Part shown: positions 11,707 to 12,221 of the stretch, piece after piece | Layout of the letters: the number at the start of each line of letters is the position of its first letter | Numbering within the stretch: position 1 is the stretch's first letter | Assembly (NCBI GenBank): GCA_045632845.1 | Contig: JAZQXL010000022.1 | Span: 1-12,221, forward strand | DNA from: RGIG4140 sp045632845 | GTDB taxonomy: Bacteria; Pseudomonadota; Alphaproteobacteria; CAAHEQ01; UBA3637 | Direction of reading: 5' to 3' | DNA: 12,221 nt | The notes under the pieces: generated by a model | The model's input: the letters and a program-made list of their open reading frames with translations, nothing else | Database searches by the model: none | What the model was told of the DNA's origin: nothing | Position numbers and translations under genes: made by a program

Positions 11707-12221
11707 GAGAAAGTTTTATTTTTTATCGGAGCTTTTATGAAGCATTAAAGGGAATGGACAAGGAAAGCCAAGCTGATTGCTTGATGGCACTTACTGAATA
11801 TGCATTGACTGGTGAGATAAATGAAACAATGATGACACCTGTTGTCAGAATGTTTTTCACTTTAGCAAAACCAATGGTTGATGTAAACAATAAGAGATTT
11901 GAGAATGGTTGTAAGGGTGGAAGACCAAAAAAGAACCAAGAAGAAACCGAAGAAAAACCAAACAATAACCAAAACAAAACCAAACAGAAACCAAATGATA
12001 ACCAAACAGAAACCTATGGTTATGGTTCGGTTATTCAAAAAGAAAAGAAGATATCCCCCTTAAACCCCCTAGAAGAAAATAAAAATATATTACCCCCCTA
12101 CACCCTAAAGGGTGTTGTCCCCCCAAAGGGTGACGACCCCCAAATTGACCTTGAAGAATGGATCAAAGAAAACAAGCAAGAGCCATTGCCTGCTAAACAG
12201 ACAAAGTTTAAAAAACCAACA
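11703..12221 (+). CDS. DUF6291-like replication-region protein (partial, runs off the window)
   Basis: At least 173 codons from ATG 11703, which overlaps the nuclease stop (ATGA); the frame is still open at the window end. Residues 1 to about 70 match the DUF6291-type domain found at the N-terminus of phage replication proteins (SFIFYRSFYEAL, QADCLMALTEYAL, and MVDVNNKRFENGCKGGRPKK). A low-complexity linker follows with 11-residue repeats (N-Q-x2-T-x2-K-P-N-x starting at 78, 89 and 100) that result from an 11-base DNA repeat. Then come a Pro/Lys-rich part and the start of an acidic segment (DLEEWIKENKQ). The next part may be a DnaD-like or helicase-loader domain, but it is not visible. It is probably an initiator or helper of phage replication. 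Confidence 0.75.
   Translation, partial: MRESFIFYRSFYEALKGMDKESQADCLMALTEYALTGEINETMMTPVVRMFFTLAKPMVDVNNKRFENGCKGGRPKKNQEETEEKPNNNQNKTKQKPNDNQTETYGYGSVIQKEKKISPLNPLEENKNILPPYTLKGVVPPKGDDPQIDLEEWIKENKQEPLPAKQTKFKKPT
11924..12022 (+). repeat. 11-base iteron-like array, nine units in exact register
   Basis: ACC starts at 11924, 11935, 11946, 11957, 11968, 11979, 11990, 12001 and 12012, always 11 bases apart. The best copies read ACCAAACAGAA (11979 and 12001); others are ACCAAACAATA, ACCAAAACAAA and ACCAAATGATA. The outer copies are weaker: unit 3 has ACCG and unit 9 keeps only ACC. Eleven bases is about one helical turn, so equal faces of the DNA are presented, as in initiator-bound iterons. 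It lies inside a replication-region gene. Confidence 0.9.
12000..12032. repeat. Dyad at the end of the iteron-like array
   Basis: AACC at 12000 and 12011 is mirrored by GGTT at 12018 and 12029, symmetric about 12016, with AACCTATGGTT as the core. The two GGTT copies are again 11 bases apart, so two inverted units face the direct array. A further GGTT at 12024 is out of register. Confidence 0.75.
12055..12141 (+). repeat. C-tracts and short GC-rich repeats downstream of the array
   Basis: Runs of five or six C occur at 12055-12059, 12065-12069, 12093-12098, 12119-12124 and 12137-12141, in an otherwise AT-rich genome. An 18-base unit is repeated (AAAGGGTG-N4-CCCCC at 12107 and 12125), and ACACCCT-AA-AGGGTGT (12100-12115) is a perfect inverted repeat. 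Between the second and third tract is an AT-only stretch (12078-12092). The 18-base unit is six codons (KGVVPP, KGDDPQ). Confidence 0.7.

Noticed and set aside
11924..12022. CRISPR array
   Set aside because: Units are 11 bases, contiguous and without unique spacers; the array lies inside an open coding frame.

Overview
The window is a stretch of a temperate, tailed double-stranded DNA phage or prophage with an AT-rich genome. A Gram-negative host is indicated by a two-component spanin (inner-membrane plus lipoprotein), a second phage lipoprotein with a lipobox, and a lysozyme without its own signal sequence. The recombinase and repressor resemble, from memory, those of phages in AT-rich, gut-associated Alphaproteobacteria. 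That host assignment is an inference, not something the sequence proves. No tRNA, rRNA, CRISPR array or insertion sequence was seen.

Layout. (1) 1-2411, + strand: end of a tail/fibre gene, a probable fibre-associated protein, a small helix-turn-helix protein, a Gly-rich protein of a type common in gut phages, and small hypothetical genes including one of only 46 codons. Hairpins at about 833-858 and 2029-2056 look like intrinsic terminators. (2) 2414-3542, + strand: a compact lysis cassette of overlapping genes: membrane/coiled-coil protein, T4-type lysozyme, small holin-like protein, inner spanin, and an outer-spanin lipoprotein nested out of frame in the inner-spanin gene. (3) 9226 down to 3539, - strand: a long early operon. 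In order of transcription it encodes a hypothetical protein, a 41-aa membrane peptide, a Rad52-like annealing protein (DUF1071), a NinB/Orf-like protein, a small membrane protein, five uncharacterised proteins, dUTPase, a small protein and a large serine recombinase. Its last gene meets the outer-spanin gene tail to tail with no intergenic space. (4) 9227-9585: a non-coding, very AT-rich regulatory gap with the early-operon promoter, palindromes and a strong terminator. (5) 10888 down to 9586, - strand: an S24-type repressor followed after 4 bases by a lipoprotein gene, so the lipoprotein is probably made during lysogeny. (6) 10889-11002: divergent immunity region. (7) 11033 to the end, + strand: Cro-like protein, VRR-NUC nuclease and a DUF6291-like replication-region protein, chained by ATGA overlaps and running off the window.

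How it works together. Three promoters with good -35/-10 boxes and 17-18 base spacing (early left, repressor, early right) each overlap a palindrome related to ATTGCAT-N3-ATGCAAT. This is the wiring expected if one repressor/Cro pair controls all three. The repressor appears to have Arg where the self-cleaving S24/LexA family has its catalytic Lys, and Arg-Gly where a Cys-Gly or Ala-Gly cleavage pair would be expected. The lysogenic switch may therefore not respond to RecA in the usual way.

The most striking unexplained structure is inside the last gene: nine ACC-headed units in exact 11-base register (11924-12022). Because 11 is not a multiple of 3, the register is kept at the DNA level through all three codon phases. 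The array ends in a dyad and is followed by C-tracts and a short AT-rich segment. It looks like an iteron array, a candidate phage replication origin buried in a replication gene.
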